Counted from the stretch's first letter, positions 25,798 to 35,352 are shown. The stretch is DNA of 64,000 nucleotides from Dyadobacter endophyticus (GCF_014641595.1 NZ_BMIA01000001.1:1736426-1800425), one strand, 5' to 3'. Notes: generated by a model from the letters alone, not told the origin. Program-made: numbers and translations.

Positions 25798-27501
25798 TTA
25801 TCTGTCCACAGGTACCCATTTGGAGCCGCTGTATTTCAGGACAGGTGTAATCTGGTTTTCATTCGCTTTGGTATAGTCAAAACCCGACAGCAGGAACTCT
25901 TCGCTACCAAACTTGCGCGATTGCAGGCCAGCAGGGAGCTTATCCTTGTATTTCGAAAGCATACGACCAAAGAAAAGCAGCTGGTCATAGCCCTGGTAGG
26001 AATACACCGAAGGAAAAGTACTGGTTTTATTATAATAATTCTTCTGGAACTGGCGGATCGTTTCTTTCTCGCGGTCTACGTGGTCCGCGTCGATGAGCGA
26101 CAGTCGTGAGCCATAGCGCGACAAACGCGATTGCTGGCTGTTGAAGCTCGTCGAAGTAGCCAATACCGGCAGCGTGTTCAATTTACGGCCATTCAATACC
26201 TCTATCAGGTTTCCTCCCGATTCTCCATCCGACGAAAACAAGGCAATATGGGCCGGTTTGTTGGTTTCAAATGACGGGATCTTGCTTTCCAGCGATTCGC
26301 GGTCAGGCTGGATTTTGGATATGCTCGTTACCTTCCCTCCCTTTGCCTTCCATTCCGCTGCGTAGGAAGCCGCCATGGCCGAATCCTTGGGAGTATTGCC
26401 GTAATAAATTACCGTATTGAGTCCCGGCGAAAGGGTACGCATCCATTGTGCGGCTTTCTGGGTTTGAAAGGTGATGGAAGGATGACCCAGGTAAATATTG
26501 CCGCCTTTCAGCAAGTTTGCGTCCGTTGAAAGCGGGTTGAGCATAATTGCATTGCTTCCGGAAACAAAATCGGCTGCTACATCGAAAGTGCCCGCATACA
26601 ATGGTCCGATGACCATATCCGAGAGCTGAAAGTTTTTGTTATCTGCAATCGCCTGCATGCTCTTTACATCGTTGCTAACATCGTAAGCCCACAGGTTAAC
26701 AGTGATTCCCTCCGTTTGGAGCTGCTCTTTCGCTACCGTCAGCCCCAGATAATAGTCGTAGGCAAACTGATTGGAACGGCGTCTGGAAGTACTGAATTCA
26801 TCCAGACGGAACGGTAACAACACGGCAACATCCAGGTAACCTTTCGTCCACTGCGTGTCCGACTTCGGCGCACTGCGTTTCGGTGCTTCCTCTACCTTTT
26901 CGCTTTTCCGGAATTTAAACTGCTTGTCAAGCTGGTCGGCATAGGCCAGATCGCCTTGCGCGGGAGTGCGCGCCGATTGAATGGATTGGTACACCATCAA
27001 TGCGATATCGCGGTCGGAAGGATATTGTTTTTGCAGGTCTTTCAGTTTCAGGAAGTCTTTGATTTCGCCCAGGTGATGCTGTTTCAATGCCTGCACATCC
27101 TTGTTCAGCGACGATTCCTTAATCCTCCCAAGCTGGTCCAGGCCTTCGGTAATCTGCCCGTTTGCGAGGTTTACCGCCCCCAGCAGGTAATACACGTCAT
27201 TGATTTTATTCCAACCGGGATACCGGCTTTGCAATTGCAGCAGCATCGGTCTGGCATCCTTATAGCGTTTCAGCTGATAGGCGCTCAATGCATAATAGTA
27301 ATGTGCGTACGGAGAATAGGCCGTTTTGGCGTTGACGCTGGTCATGGGATAAAACTTATCCATCGCCACAGCATATCTGCCTTGTTTGTAATCTGCCAGG
27401 GCCGACCGGTACCTGCTTTCCGCCTGGGCATTACCCTGTCCGAAAGTCGTCTGATACAAGCCGATCTGAACGGTCAAAATCAAAAAAAAGATAACTCTCA
27501 T
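25798..27501 (-). CDS. LpoA-like periplasmic protein (TPR plus periplasmic-binding fold)
   Basis: From ATG 27501 the product has 567 residues. The frame is open for 14 more codons, but this start gives a normal signal peptide (MRVIFFLILTVQIGLYQTTFG). Residues about 22-190 are TPR-like helices (YRSALADYKQGRYAVAMDKF, AHYYYALSAYQLKRYKDARP). Residues about 220-567 have the type I periplasmic-binding fold (VAVLLPF at its start, VIGPLYAG, IMLNPLSTD, TVIYYGNT). This order is that of LpoA, the activator of penicillin-binding proteins, though here there is no lipobox. A role in peptidoglycan synthesis or ligand sensing is inference. Confidence 0.8.
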   Translation of the reverse strand: MRVIFFLILTVQIGLYQTTFGQGNAQAESRYRSALADYKQGRYAVAMDKFYPMTSVNAKTAYSPYAHYYYALSAYQLKRYKDARPMLLQLQSRYPGWNKINDVYYLLGAVNLANGQITEGLDQLGRIKESSLNKDVQALKQHHLGEIKDFLKLKDLQKQYPSDRDIALMVYQSIQSARTPAQGDLAYADQLDKQFKFRKSEKVEEAPKRSAPKSDTQWTKGYLDVAVLLPFRLDEFSTSRRRSNQFAYDYYLGLTVAKEQLQTEGITVNLWAYDVSNDVKSMQAIADNKNFQLSDMVIGPLYAGTFDVAADFVSGSNAIMLNPLSTDANLLKGGNIYLGHPSITFQTQKAAQWMRTLSPGLNTVIYYGNTPKDSAMAASYAAEWKAKGGKVTSISKIQPDRESLESKIPSFETNKPAHIALFSSDGESGGNLIEVLNGRKLNTLPVLATSTSFNSQQSRLSRYGSRLSLIDADHVDREKETIRQFQKNYYNKTSTFPSVYSYQGYDQLLFFGRMLSKYKDKLPAGLQSRKFGSEEFLLSGFDYTKANENQITPVLKYSGSKWVPVDR

Positions 27502-27623
27502 CAGGATTTCGGGGTCAAGATTGTGCTGATCTTTCTTATACAAAAAACCTGCCCAAAATGGAAAAAAACGGGCAATATCCCAACCGGAACATTGCCCTTT
27601 ATTAATACGATCTAAAAAACCTT

Positions 27624-29432
27624 TTATTTCTTCTTAGTCTTCTTCTCTAATTCAGCTTGCTTCTTTTTCGCCTCTTCCGCAGCCTGCAACGACTTTTCAA
27701 GGTATTTCTGGAATTTGTTTTGCTTCTTCTCGCCGGTAGCGTTTTTCTTGCGGTTTTCTTCCAGGATATTTTTGATTTTTTCCTCATTTACAAAACGCTT
27801 GATCAACAACTGCTGCGCGATCGTTACCACGTTCGAAACAAAATAATAGAACGTAAGACCAGCCGGGAACGAATTCAGGATGAACATGAACATCAGGGGC
27901 ATTACGTAACCCAATGCCTTCATATTCACCGGTCCTGGCTGTGTCGGAGTATTCTGGTTATTATAATAGGCATAACCAATGCTGGAAATCGTCATCAGGA
28001 TCGTGAACAAGCTGATGTGGTTACCAATACCGAAAGGAACGCTGAACGGCAGCTTGAAGAACGAGTCGTAAGTGGAAAGGTCACTTGCCCACAGGAACGA
28101 CTGCTGGCGCAGCTCGATCAGGTTGGGGAACAAAAAGAAAAGCGAGAACAGGATCGGCATTGTTGCCAGTACCGGCACGCAACCACTGAGCGGGCTCACG
28201 CCTACCTGCTGATAAAGCTTCATTTGTTCCTGCTGCTGCTTCGCAAGGTCGTCTTTGTTCTGCTCACGGATCTGTTCGAGCTCTGGCCCGAGGATACGCA
28301 TTTTCGCCATGCTGATGTACGATTTGTAAGTCAGCGGCGTGAGCAACGTTTTGACAAACAATACCAAAAGGATGATCAGCAAGCCGTAATTGCTCACAAA
28401 TCCTTCGAGCAGGTTGAAAAGCGGAACGAGGACAAATTTGTTGATCGGTTTCAGGAATGCGTAACCGAGGTAAACGTTCTGGTCGAAGTTCTCCGCTTTT
28501 ACCTTATCCACAATGTGGTATTCGTTTGGACCGAGGTAGAACTGGAAGTTGGCATCCCCTTTCTGAACTGCGGCCGTCGGGATACCCGCGAAAATGTTCA
28601 TGTTTTTCACGATCACCGAATCTTCCGGGTTCACATTGGCACGCAGGGTCACGTTCGTCAGCGGCGTTTTTTCCGCGATCAGACCGGCCAGGAAGTATTT
28701 GTGTTTAATCGTAAACCATTTAACAGGATCGGCCGTCTTTTCCTCTTCATTGGAAGTCGGGCTGGTAGGAAGACTTTTCAGCGCGTCCGTGTAGTAGTTA
28801 ACGGTAACCACTTCACGGTTTTTCTTCATGTCATTTTCCAGTTGCAGCAGGTCGTTATCCCAATGGAATTCCACCGACTTGTTGGCCGGCAATGCACCGC
28901 TGGCCTTGATACCGTAGTCGATTACATAACCGCTGCCGCGTACCACGTAGGTTTGTTCTACCGTCTGGTTGTTTTTGATCGTGGTACGGTAAGTGATTAC
29001 CGCCGAATCTTTCTCAGCCAATGTACGGTCCTGCGCGTCGGTCGTGAAAGTCTGGTTTGTCAGTCTTACATCGCCGGTTTGCGTAGGCAAATCGATCTGG
29101 AAGGTGTTGTGATTTTCGGCAATCAGGTAAAGTGGTTTCTGATCGTAGGTTTTGTAGTTTTTCAACATCACCTCTTTCATTACCCCACCCTTGTTGGTAA
29201 AAACCACGCGGGCGTCCTTTGTTTCGATTACCAGGTCTTTTTGAGGAACCGCAGTGGAATCGACTGATTGTGAGGATTTTTGGGTAGTATCCGAAGTGAC
29301 AGACGCGGGCTTGGCAGCTTCCTTCTTCACCTCCGCTACCGGGGTAGGTTCCACAGGTTTCGGAACCAGCACCTGGTAGCCTATCAGCATCAGCATGATC
29401 AAGACCAGGCCGATTACAAAATTTTTATCCAT
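27624..29432 (-). CDS. yidC: Membrane protein insertase YidC
   Basis: The 602-residue protein is the Gram-negative type of YidC/Oxa1, which inserts proteins into the inner membrane. It has an N-terminal membrane segment (about 5-22), a large periplasmic domain (about 60-345) and the conserved core (about 350-560) with YGLLIILLVLFVKTLLTPLTYKSY-like TM2, the cytoplasmic helical hairpin ILGPELEQIREQNKDD, SPLSGCVPVLATMPI and the last TM pair. The C-terminal tail is highly basic (LEKKTKKK), as often seen in Bacteroidota. It is 91 bases upstream-facing from pyrG's stop and seems to have its own promoter. Confidence 0.97.
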   Translation of the reverse strand: MDKNFVIGLVLIMLMLIGYQVLVPKPVEPTPVAEVKKEAAKPASVTSDTTQKSSQSVDSTAVPQKDLVIETKDARVVFTNKGGVMKEVMLKNYKTYDQKPLYLIAENHNTFQIDLPTQTGDVRLTNQTFTTDAQDRTLAEKDSAVITYRTTIKNNQTVEQTYVVRGSGYVIDYGIKASGALPANKSVEFHWDNDLLQLENDMKKNREVVTVNYYTDALKSLPTSPTSNEEEKTADPVKWFTIKHKYFLAGLIAEKTPLTNVTLRANVNPEDSVIVKNMNIFAGIPTAAVQKGDANFQFYLGPNEYHIVDKVKAENFDQNVYLGYAFLKPINKFVLVPLFNLLEGFVSNYGLLIILLVLFVKTLLTPLTYKSYISMAKMRILGPELEQIREQNKDDLAKQQQEQMKLYQQVGVSPLSGCVPVLATMPILFSLFFLFPNLIELRQQSFLWASDLSTYDSFFKLPFSVPFGIGNHISLFTILMTISSIGYAYYNNQNTPTQPGPVNMKALGYVMPLMFMFILNSFPAGLTFYYFVSNVVTIAQQLLIKRFVNEEKIKNILEENRKKNATGEKKQNKFQKYLEKSLQAAEEAKKKQAELEKKTKKK

Positions 29433-29476
29433 TATTTACTTTAAATTATTGAAATAACATACCGCTTGTAAGGCGG

Positions 29477-29484
29477 CAAAGGTA
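29477..29484 (-). promoter_or_regulatory. Bacteroidota -7 element of yidC
   Basis: TACCTTTG on the - strand matches TAnnTTTG and lies 44 bases before the yidC start. A -33 element is not clear. Confidence 0.45.
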
Positions 29485-29519
29485 ACAAGTTTTTTGGCTT
29501 AACAGGCCTTAAAATGTGA

Positions 29520-31184
29520 TCAGTGGGAAACCGGATTCAAGGTTTCTACCGACCTTTTTTGCAATGAATAGGATAATGCCGCAGCTACGAAATTAACGAA
29601 GATCGGGTGCGGGTTCATCACCGTGCTTTTCAGCTCGGGGTGGAACTGTACCCCAATATAGAATGGGTGGGTAGGCAGCTCGACCATTTCAACCAGATTG
29701 TTGTCCGGGTTGATACCGGTGGCGATCAGCCCTTTTTCGTCGAATTCTTTCAAAAATTTGTTGTTGAATTCGTAGCGGTGACGGTGGCGCTCGCTGATAT
29801 TGGTCTTGCCGTAGATTTTGTGCGCCAATGTGTCTTTCTTAATGCGGCATGAATAAGCCCCCAGACGCATCGTGCCTCCTTTATTTGAAATATCTTTCTG
29901 ATCTTTCATCAGGTGGATCACCGGATGATCGGTAGCGGCATCCATTTCAACCGAATGCGCATTTTCCCAGCCAATCACGTTACGGGCATATTCAATCACG
30001 GCCATTTGCATACCGAGGCAGATCCCGAAGAAAGGAATATTGTTCTCGCGCACATACTGGATCGCGGCGATTTTGCCTTCGATACCGCGCTCGCCAAAGC
30101 CAGGAGCTACCAGCACACCATCAAGGTTTTCCAGTTTTTCAACGGCATTCTCGGCAGTAAGGCTTTCGGAATGGATCCACTCGATATTCACTTTGCATTC
30201 GTTGGCCGCTCCCGCGTGGATAAACGACTCAATGATCGACTTGTAAGCATCGTGCAGCTCCACGTATTTACCCACCAGACCAATGCGAACCGAATCGATC
30301 GGATTTTTCAGTCTCGAAAGGAAAGTCTTCCACGAGTCGAGGTCTACGTCCTTATCATTATAAATGTCGAGCATATATAATGCGCGCTGGTCAAGGCGCT
30401 CTTTCAGCATCAGCAAAGGCACGGCATAAATTGTATCCGCATCCATCGCTTCGATCACCGAGTTGACCTGTACGTTACAGAACAACGCAATTTTCTTGCG
30501 GATATCGTACGGCAGCGGGTGCTCCGTACGGCACACGAGGATGTCGGGCTGGATACCCGATTCCTGCAACATTCTTACCGAGTGCTGCGTCGGTTTGGTT
30601 TTCAGCTCGCCTGCCGAGTTCAGGTAAGGGATCAATGTAAGGTGGATCACCAGCGTGTCCTGCTGGTCCATTTCGAATTTCACCTGACGAACCGCTTCCA
30701 GGAACGGCAGGGATTCGATATCCCCTACGCAACCACCGATTTCTGTAATCACAATATCGTAATCGCCGGACTGGCCCAGCAACAGCATGTTTCTTTTCAG
30801 CTCGTCGGTAATGTGCGGAACGACCTGTACGGTTTTTCCAAGAAAATCGCCGCGACGCTCGGCAGTAATAACGTTGTGGTAGATACGCCCCGTTGTAACG
30901 TTGTTTGCTTGTGAAGTGCGAACGTTCAAAAAACGCTCGTAATGGCCCAGATCGAGGTCGGTTTCGGCCCCATCGTCCGTTACGTAGCATTCGCCGTGCT
31001 CGTAAGGGTTCATGGTTCCCGGATCGATATTCAGATATGGGTCAAATTTTTGGATCGTGACTGAGAGACCTCTCGCTTGAAGTAATTTAGCTAGTGATGA
31101 GGCAATGATTCCCTTGCCAAGTGAAGATGTAACACCGCCCGTAACGAAAATGTACTTAGCGGTCTTTCGTGCTTTGGAAGCCAT
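29520..31184 (-). CDS. pyrG: CTP synthase
   Basis: From ATG 31184 the product has 554 residues, the normal size; a longer frame with 12 extra codons is open but starts near the promoter. The enzyme makes CTP from UTP, ATP and glutamine. The synthetase part begins YIFVTGGVTSSLGKGI and contains DPYLNIDPGTMNP; the glutamine amidotransferase part (about 300-540) has FFGICLGMQMAVIEYARN (catalytic Cys) and HPELKS. It stands as a single gene with its own -7 box. Confidence 0.97.
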   Translation of the reverse strand: MASKARKTAKYIFVTGGVTSSLGKGIIASSLAKLLQARGLSVTIQKFDPYLNIDPGTMNPYEHGECYVTDDGAETDLDLGHYERFLNVRTSQANNVTTGRIYHNVITAERRGDFLGKTVQVVPHITDELKRNMLLLGQSGDYDIVITEIGGCVGDIESLPFLEAVRQVKFEMDQQDTLVIHLTLIPYLNSAGELKTKPTQHSVRMLQESGIQPDILVCRTEHPLPYDIRKKIALFCNVQVNSVIEAMDADTIYAVPLLMLKERLDQRALYMLDIYNDKDVDLDSWKTFLSRLKNPIDSVRIGLVGKYVELHDAYKSIIESFIHAGAANECKVNIEWIHSESLTAENAVEKLENLDGVLVAPGFGERGIEGKIAAIQYVRENNIPFFGICLGMQMAVIEYARNVIGWENAHSVEMDAATDHPVIHLMKDQKDISNKGGTMRLGAYSCRIKKDTLAHKIYGKTNISERHRHRYEFNNKFLKEFDEKGLIATGINPDNNLVEMVELPTHPFYIGVQFHPELKSTVMNPHPIFVNFVAAALSYSLQKRSVETLNPVSH

Positions 31185-31217
31185 AAGACTTTGCTGTTTT
31201 TCTATGATTACGGGATA

Positions 31218-31225
31218 CAAAGATA
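31218..31225 (-). promoter_or_regulatory. Bacteroidota -7 element of pyrG
   Basis: TATCTTTG on the - strand matches TAnnTTTG and lies 33 bases before the pyrG start at 31184. Its place argues for the shorter start, since the longer frame starts at 31220 within the box. Confidence 0.55.
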
Positions 31226-31568
31226 CAGGATTATTAGAAGAATCTAAGCGTGCCCTATTTAAATATTTGGCTGGAATACAGTAATACCCTGGAAGTCTGA
31301 CGGGTTATCAAATATAAATTTTTCGTGCCCTATACACTGGAATCGCGCTTTTTGCCGAAAAGTGCCGGGCTTACAGGCTTCATAAAATGGGTAAAATTCC
31401 ATTTAAAAAAAGGCTGTTGAAAAATTTATATTTTCGATTACCTGCCTGCACATACCCATCATTGGTCAATTTGATTGGTTTGCATAGAAAATGGGGCTAT
31501 CGCGGCCCCCGGCAATAGATTAATTTCTATTTTGCACTTATTCCAAACCTTTTATAACCACTTAAAAA
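31226..31568. other. Intergenic region between pyrG and the PIG-L gene
   Basis: This AT-rich stretch separates two divergent genes. It holds a small stem (AAATGG...CCATTT near 31386-31404) and a near match to the -7 element (TATTTTG at 31528-31534, one base short) upstream of the PIG-L gene. I see no tRNA, small RNA family or coding frame in it. Confidence 0.4.
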
Positions 31569-32468
31569 ATGATCAGAAAGTTACTCTTCCTTCCCGCATT
31601 GCTATTTTGCGGTGTCACCGCGATGGCCCAGCAAGCCGCCGACGCGAAGAAACCGCTCAACATTATCGTCTTTGGTGCCCACCCCGACGACTGCGACCTC
31701 GGCGCTGGCGGCATTGCCTCTATTTACTCGTCGATGGGGCACAAGGTGAAATTCGTTTCGCTCACCAACGGCGACATGGGCCACCAGGATATCGGCGGCG
31801 GAGAATTGGCTAACCGTCGCTACAAAGAAGCGCAGGAAGCTGCACGCCGCTGGGGGATCCAATACGATGTCCTCGACAACCACGATGGCGAATTGCTGCC
31901 CACCCTCGAAAACCGCATGGCGGTAATCCGCAAAATCCGCGAATGGAACGCCGACGTGGTCATTGCGCCCCGTACAAACGATTACCATCCCGACCACCGC
32001 AATACGGGCGTAGTTGTGCAGGATGCGGCTTACCTGGTTATCGTACCCAATATTCTCAGCAGCGTGCCGCCTTTAACAAAGAACCCGGTTTTTCTGTATT
32101 TCCGCGACCGCTTTCAAAGACCAAACCCGTTCCGGCCGGATATTGCTATCGATATCACGGAAAATCTTGCTAAAAAAGTCGACGGGCTGGATGCCCACGT
32201 TTCCCAATTTTATGAGTGGCTCCCCTGGACCGACGGCAATCTTGCTAACGTTCCCAAAGACGCAACCGAACGTAAAAACTGGCTGCTCAAATCCATGGAA
32301 AGGCGCTCCTCGGTAACGCCTGAAATCAGGGCTTCCCTGGAAAAATGGTATGGCACGGAGAAGGCGGAAAAGGTAAAATACGTGGAGGTTTTTGAGATAA
32401 CTGAGTACGGGAAACAACCAAATGCGGAGGAAGTAAGAAGGCTATTCCCGATGTTGCCGAAGCTATAA
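31569..32468 (+). CDS. Secreted PIG-L/LmbE family deacetylase
   Basis: The 299-residue product has a signal peptide (MIRKLLFLPALLFCGVTAMA) followed by the PIG-L deacetylase domain: FGAHPDDCDLGAGG (zinc-binding H-P-D-D), NRRYKEAQEAARRWG and the second metal histidine in DYHPDHRNTG. Members remove acetyl groups from N-acetylglucosamine-type sugars using zinc. The signal peptide places it in the periplasm or outside. It is a single gene with a strong terminator shared with nspC. Confidence 0.92.
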   Translation: MIRKLLFLPALLFCGVTAMAQQAADAKKPLNIIVFGAHPDDCDLGAGGIASIYSSMGHKVKFVSLTNGDMGHQDIGGGELANRRYKEAQEAARRWGIQYDVLDNHDGELLPTLENRMAVIRKIREWNADVVIAPRTNDYHPDHRNTGVVVQDAAYLVIVPNILSSVPPLTKNPVFLYFRDRFQRPNPFRPDIAIDITENLAKKVDGLDAHVSQFYEWLPWTDGNLANVPKDATERKNWLLKSMERRSSVTPEIRASLEKWYGTEKAEKVKYVEVFEITEYGKQPNAEEVRRLFPMLPKL

Positions 32469-32517
32469 AACCCCGGTGCATTTACACGGCACTTAATGCA
32501 CTTTGCCCTCAAAAATG

Positions 32518-32565
32518 AAGCGGCGTTCCCGAATGTCATTTAGAACATTTCCGGGAACGCCGCTT
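32518..32565. terminator. Bidirectional terminator
   Basis: A 14-bp GC-rich stem (AAGCGGCGTTCCCG with its complement, 32518-32531 and 32552-32565) with an inner AATGT/ACATT pairing lies between the convergent PIG-L and nspC genes. A T-rich stretch follows on the + strand. Confidence 0.82.
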
Positions 32566-32605
32566 TCTATTTTGTAACCGATTTTAAATAAATTGTCTAC
32601 ATTTA

Positions 32606-33763
32606 CTACGATAACCTGTCTTTGAAACTTTCGTAGCCATAAGAACGAACCAGCTGAAAATTTTGATCAGCTTTCCATATCCCAATGGAAGGTAAATTAA
32701 CACCGTTAAATGTGGTAGTCTTTACCATGGTATAGTGGATCATATCCTCGAATATGATTTTATCTCCGATTTCGAGCGGTTTATCGAACGAATAATCACC
32801 CATATAGTCCCCTGCCAGACAGGTCATTCCACCCAGCCTGTAAGTTGGTTTTCCTGCCACCCGCTCCTGGTGCGCGCCACGTATAGCCGGCTTGTAAGGC
32901 ATCTCCAGCGTGTCGGGCATGTGAGCCGCGAAGGAGGTGTCCAATATAGCCACATCAATGCCCTGACTATCGAGGACATCGAGCACGGTCGTATACAGAA
33001 TCCCGGTGCGCCAGGCGATGGCTGAACCCGGTTCGAGGATTACTTCCAGATTGTACTTTGCCTTGATAGTACTAACTAATTTTATTAGCTTACTAATATC
33101 GTATCCCTCCCTCGTCATGAGGTGCCCGCCTCCCATGTTGAGCCATTTGGCCTGATGCAGCAAATCACCAAACCTCGCTTCCAATGCTTCGAGCGTGCGT
33201 TCTAAGGTATCGCTGCCATTTTCGCACAGCGTATGAAAGTGAATGCCGTCGATCCCTGTGGGAAGCTCGTCGGGCAGCTTGTCGCGCGTAACACCCAGGC
33301 GCGAGCCCGGTACGCACGGATTATACATGTCGGTGGCCACCTCCGAGTACTGCGGGTTTACGCGGATGCCGCATGAAAGCGTCTTACCGGGGTTAGTCGC
33401 TTTGTAAGCCTCTACCCTGCTCTGGAAGCGCTCCCATTGGCTCAGGGAATTGAAAGTAATGTGGCTACTGCGCTGCATGATCTCCTCAAACTCGCTGTCG
33501 AGGTACGCCGGCATATAAGTATGCGACTGGTAGCCCATAAAGTCGTTGATCAGCTTCACCTCGTTGAGTGAGCTGGCAGTGGCGCCTGAGAGGTATTCCT
33601 TCACGATCGGAAAGGCACTGTACATCGAAAATCCTTTCAATGCGAGGATAATCTGGCATCCCGCCGCCTTCTGGACCGAGTCGATCAGTTCGAGGTTTTT
33701 ACGGAGCAATTCCTCTTCCAATATGAAACACGGGGACGGAATTTCTTTAAAATCAATAGCCAT
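32606..33763 (-). CDS. nspC: Carboxynorspermidine decarboxylase
   Basis: The 385-residue protein is a PLP enzyme of the alanine racemase/ornithine decarboxylase fold that makes norspermidine or spermidine from the carboxylated precursor. The PLP lysine lies in ILALKGFSMYSAF; other marks are SSLNEVKLI, LNMGGGHLMTREGYD, LEPGSAIAWRTG and TCLAGDYMGDY. The partner carboxyspermidine dehydrogenase gene is not beside it. It shares an overlapping divergent promoter with the exonuclease gene. Confidence 0.95.
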   Translation of the reverse strand: MAIDFKEIPSPCFILEEELLRKNLELIDSVQKAAGCQIILALKGFSMYSAFPIVKEYLSGATASSLNEVKLINDFMGYQSHTYMPAYLDSEFEEIMQRSSHITFNSLSQWERFQSRVEAYKATNPGKTLSCGIRVNPQYSEVATDMYNPCVPGSRLGVTRDKLPDELPTGIDGIHFHTLCENGSDTLERTLEALEARFGDLLHQAKWLNMGGGHLMTREGYDISKLIKLVSTIKAKYNLEVILEPGSAIAWRTGILYTTVLDVLDSQGIDVAILDTSFAAHMPDTLEMPYKPAIRGAHQERVAGKPTYRLGGMTCLAGDYMGDYSFDKPLEIGDKIIFEDMIHYTMVKTTTFNGVNLPSIGIWKADQNFQLVRSYGYESFKDRLS

Positions 33764-33812
33764 TTGCTATAAATGAGTGTTTGTAGAATCTTCTTGCATG
33801 CAATGATTGCAT

Positions 33813-33820
33813 AATTTTGT
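33813..33820 (+). promoter_or_regulatory. -7 element for the exonuclease gene
   Basis: TAATTTTG matches TAnnTTTG in the + direction, 67 bases before the exonuclease start. It nearly abuts the opposite -7 element of nspC at 33825-33832. Confidence 0.5.
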
Positions 33821-33824
33821 ACAC

Positions 33825-33832
33825 AAAACTAT
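33825..33832 (-). promoter_or_regulatory. -7 element for nspC
   Basis: TAGTTTTG on the - strand matches TAnnTTTG, 62 bases before the nspC start. With the + element it forms the near-palindrome TTTTGTACACAAAA. Confidence 0.5.
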
Positions 33833-33886
33833 AAGTTTGAGTTTCCAAATCATGACCATTTTTCACACAGCCCCGCTAGCCTGCCT

Positions 33887-34474
33887 ATGTCCTTCCTTGT
33901 TTTAGATATCGAAATGACCGGGCCGGAACCGGGTTGGAACGAGATTATCCAGATCGGCGCGGAGTTTTTTGACGACAATTGGCGGTCGCTCGGCACCTAC
34001 CTGCAAAACGTGTATCCCGAAAATGAGGAGGCATTTTCAGTCAAATCCGAAGAGGTTCACGGGCTTTCGCTCGACGACCTGGAAGATGCGCCGATGATTT
34101 ACGACGTGATCCCCGAATTTGAAAAGTGGATCAAAAAACTCAATGTCGGTAAGCCGAGCCTTGCCAACGTCATTATTTGCGGACAGAGCGTGATCAACGA
34201 TATCAATTTCCTGCGTTATGCCTACCGCAACGAGAAATTAAAATGGGGCTTCTCCAACAAAATGCTCGACCTCCACACCGTCTCCTATTTATTCTTCCAG
34301 ATCCTCGAAAAGAACGGCAAACAGGTGCCGCGATCCCTCAGCCTCGGCTCAGTGGCCAGCTATTTCGGGTTCGAGCGGGAGGAAGAGACACACAATGCGT
34401 TGGAAGATGCCCGCCTAACTGCGAAATGTTTTAAAGAATTTTTCAAGCTCATCGACCAGGTCAAGCTAGTATGA
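33887..34474 (+). CDS. DEDDh 3'-5' exonuclease
   Basis: The 195-residue protein has the DEDDh exonuclease fold: FLVLDIEMTG (D-x-E), a middle IICGQSVINDINFL (second Asp region) and HNALEDARLTAKCF (His and last Asp). It resembles RNase T or the epsilon proofreading subunit and would remove nucleotides from 3' ends of DNA or RNA. Its stop overlaps the bestrophin start by four bases, so the two are read together. The exact substrate cannot be told from sequence. Confidence 0.92.
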   Translation: MSFLVLDIEMTGPEPGWNEIIQIGAEFFDDNWRSLGTYLQNVYPENEEAFSVKSEEVHGLSLDDLEDAPMIYDVIPEFEKWIKKLNVGKPSLANVIICGQSVINDINFLRYAYRNEKLKWGFSNKMLDLHTVSYLFFQILEKNGKQVPRSLSLGSVASYFGFEREEETHNALEDARLTAKCFKEFFKLIDQVKLV

Positions 34475-35352
34475 TCGATTACAACCCCAAAGAGTGGTTC
34501 CGCTATATTTTCTATTTCCAGAAGGCCGACACCGTCCGCAAACTGGCGCCGATGATCCTTATAATGGCGGCTTATTCCAGTATTGTTGCTTACATTATCA
34601 TCATCCATCTTAAAATCACCGAGAACAACGACCTGAAAAACATCTCGCTGATGCACTCGCTGCTCGGCTTTGTGATTTCGATGCTGCTCGTGTTCCGCAC
34701 CAACACTGCCTACGACCGCTGGTGGGAAGGCCGCAAACAATGGGGTTCACTGATGAACGGCAGCCGCAACCTCGCATTGAAGATCGCCGCGCTGATCGGG
34801 CCGGAATATGCTGCAGAGCGAGAGTTCTTCACGAAAATGATCCCTAACTATGCATTCGCGTTGAAAAACCACTTGCGCAACCATTACAGGTCCGACGAGT
34901 TTGAAGACACCGCGCTTTACAAAAAATCGTCGCTCATCACGACCGACCATATCCCCAACCAGATCGCCGCTTCATTGTTTTCCAAGGTCATCGAGCTACA
35001 ACGGAAGGGCGTGCTGCTGCCCGAGCATACCATCCTATTAAACCACGAACTTGAAGGTTTTACCAATATCTGCGGGGCTTGCGAGCGCATCAAGAACACA
35101 CCTATTCCGCTGTCTTACAGCTCTTTTATCAAAAAATTCATCTTCATTTATTGCCTTACGCTGCCAATCGGCTACGTGTTCAGCCTACATTTCCTTGTCA
35201 TCCCGTTCGTGATGTTCGTATTTTACATCCTGGCCAGCCTTGAAGTGATTGCCGAAGAAATCGAGGATCCGTTCGGCGAGGACAGCAACGATTTGCCGAT
35301 GGAGCGCATCTGTAAGGGCATCCAGACTTCGACGTACGCGTTGCTCAAATAG
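34471..35352 (+). CDS. Bestrophin-family (UPF0187) channel protein
   Basis: The 293-residue protein has the bacterial bestrophin layout: a first membrane segment (about 27-45), a second (about 62-80) with the conserved VFRTNTAYDRWWEGRKQWG, and two more near 220-265 (IFIYCLTLPIGYVFSLHF, IPFVMFVFYILASLEVIAEE) followed by the acid patch EEIEDPFGEDSNDLP. Such proteins form pentameric ion channels in the inner membrane. It is coupled to the exonuclease gene by the four-base overlap. Confidence 0.94.
   Translation: MIDYNPKEWFRYIFYFQKADTVRKLAPMILIMAAYSSIVAYIIIIHLKITENNDLKNISLMHSLLGFVISMLLVFRTNTAYDRWWEGRKQWGSLMNGSRNLALKIAALIGPEYAAEREFFTKMIPNYAFALKNHLRNHYRSDEFEDTALYKKSSLITTDHIPNQIAASLFSKVIELQRKGVLLPEHTILLNHELEGFTNICGACERIKNTPIPLSYSSFIKKFIFIYCLTLPIGYVFSLHFLVIPFVMFVFYILASLEVIAEEIEDPFGEDSNDLPMERICKGIQTSTYALLK

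Noticed and set aside
27657..29267. A 536-codon open frame on the + strand opposite yidC
   Set aside because: Its composition is rich in R, Q, H and V with no domain, as expected from an antisense reading of a coding gene.
31386..31404. AAATGG...CCATTT stem as a terminator or small RNA
   Set aside because: It lies between two divergent promoters, where no transcript is expected to end, and is too weak to call.
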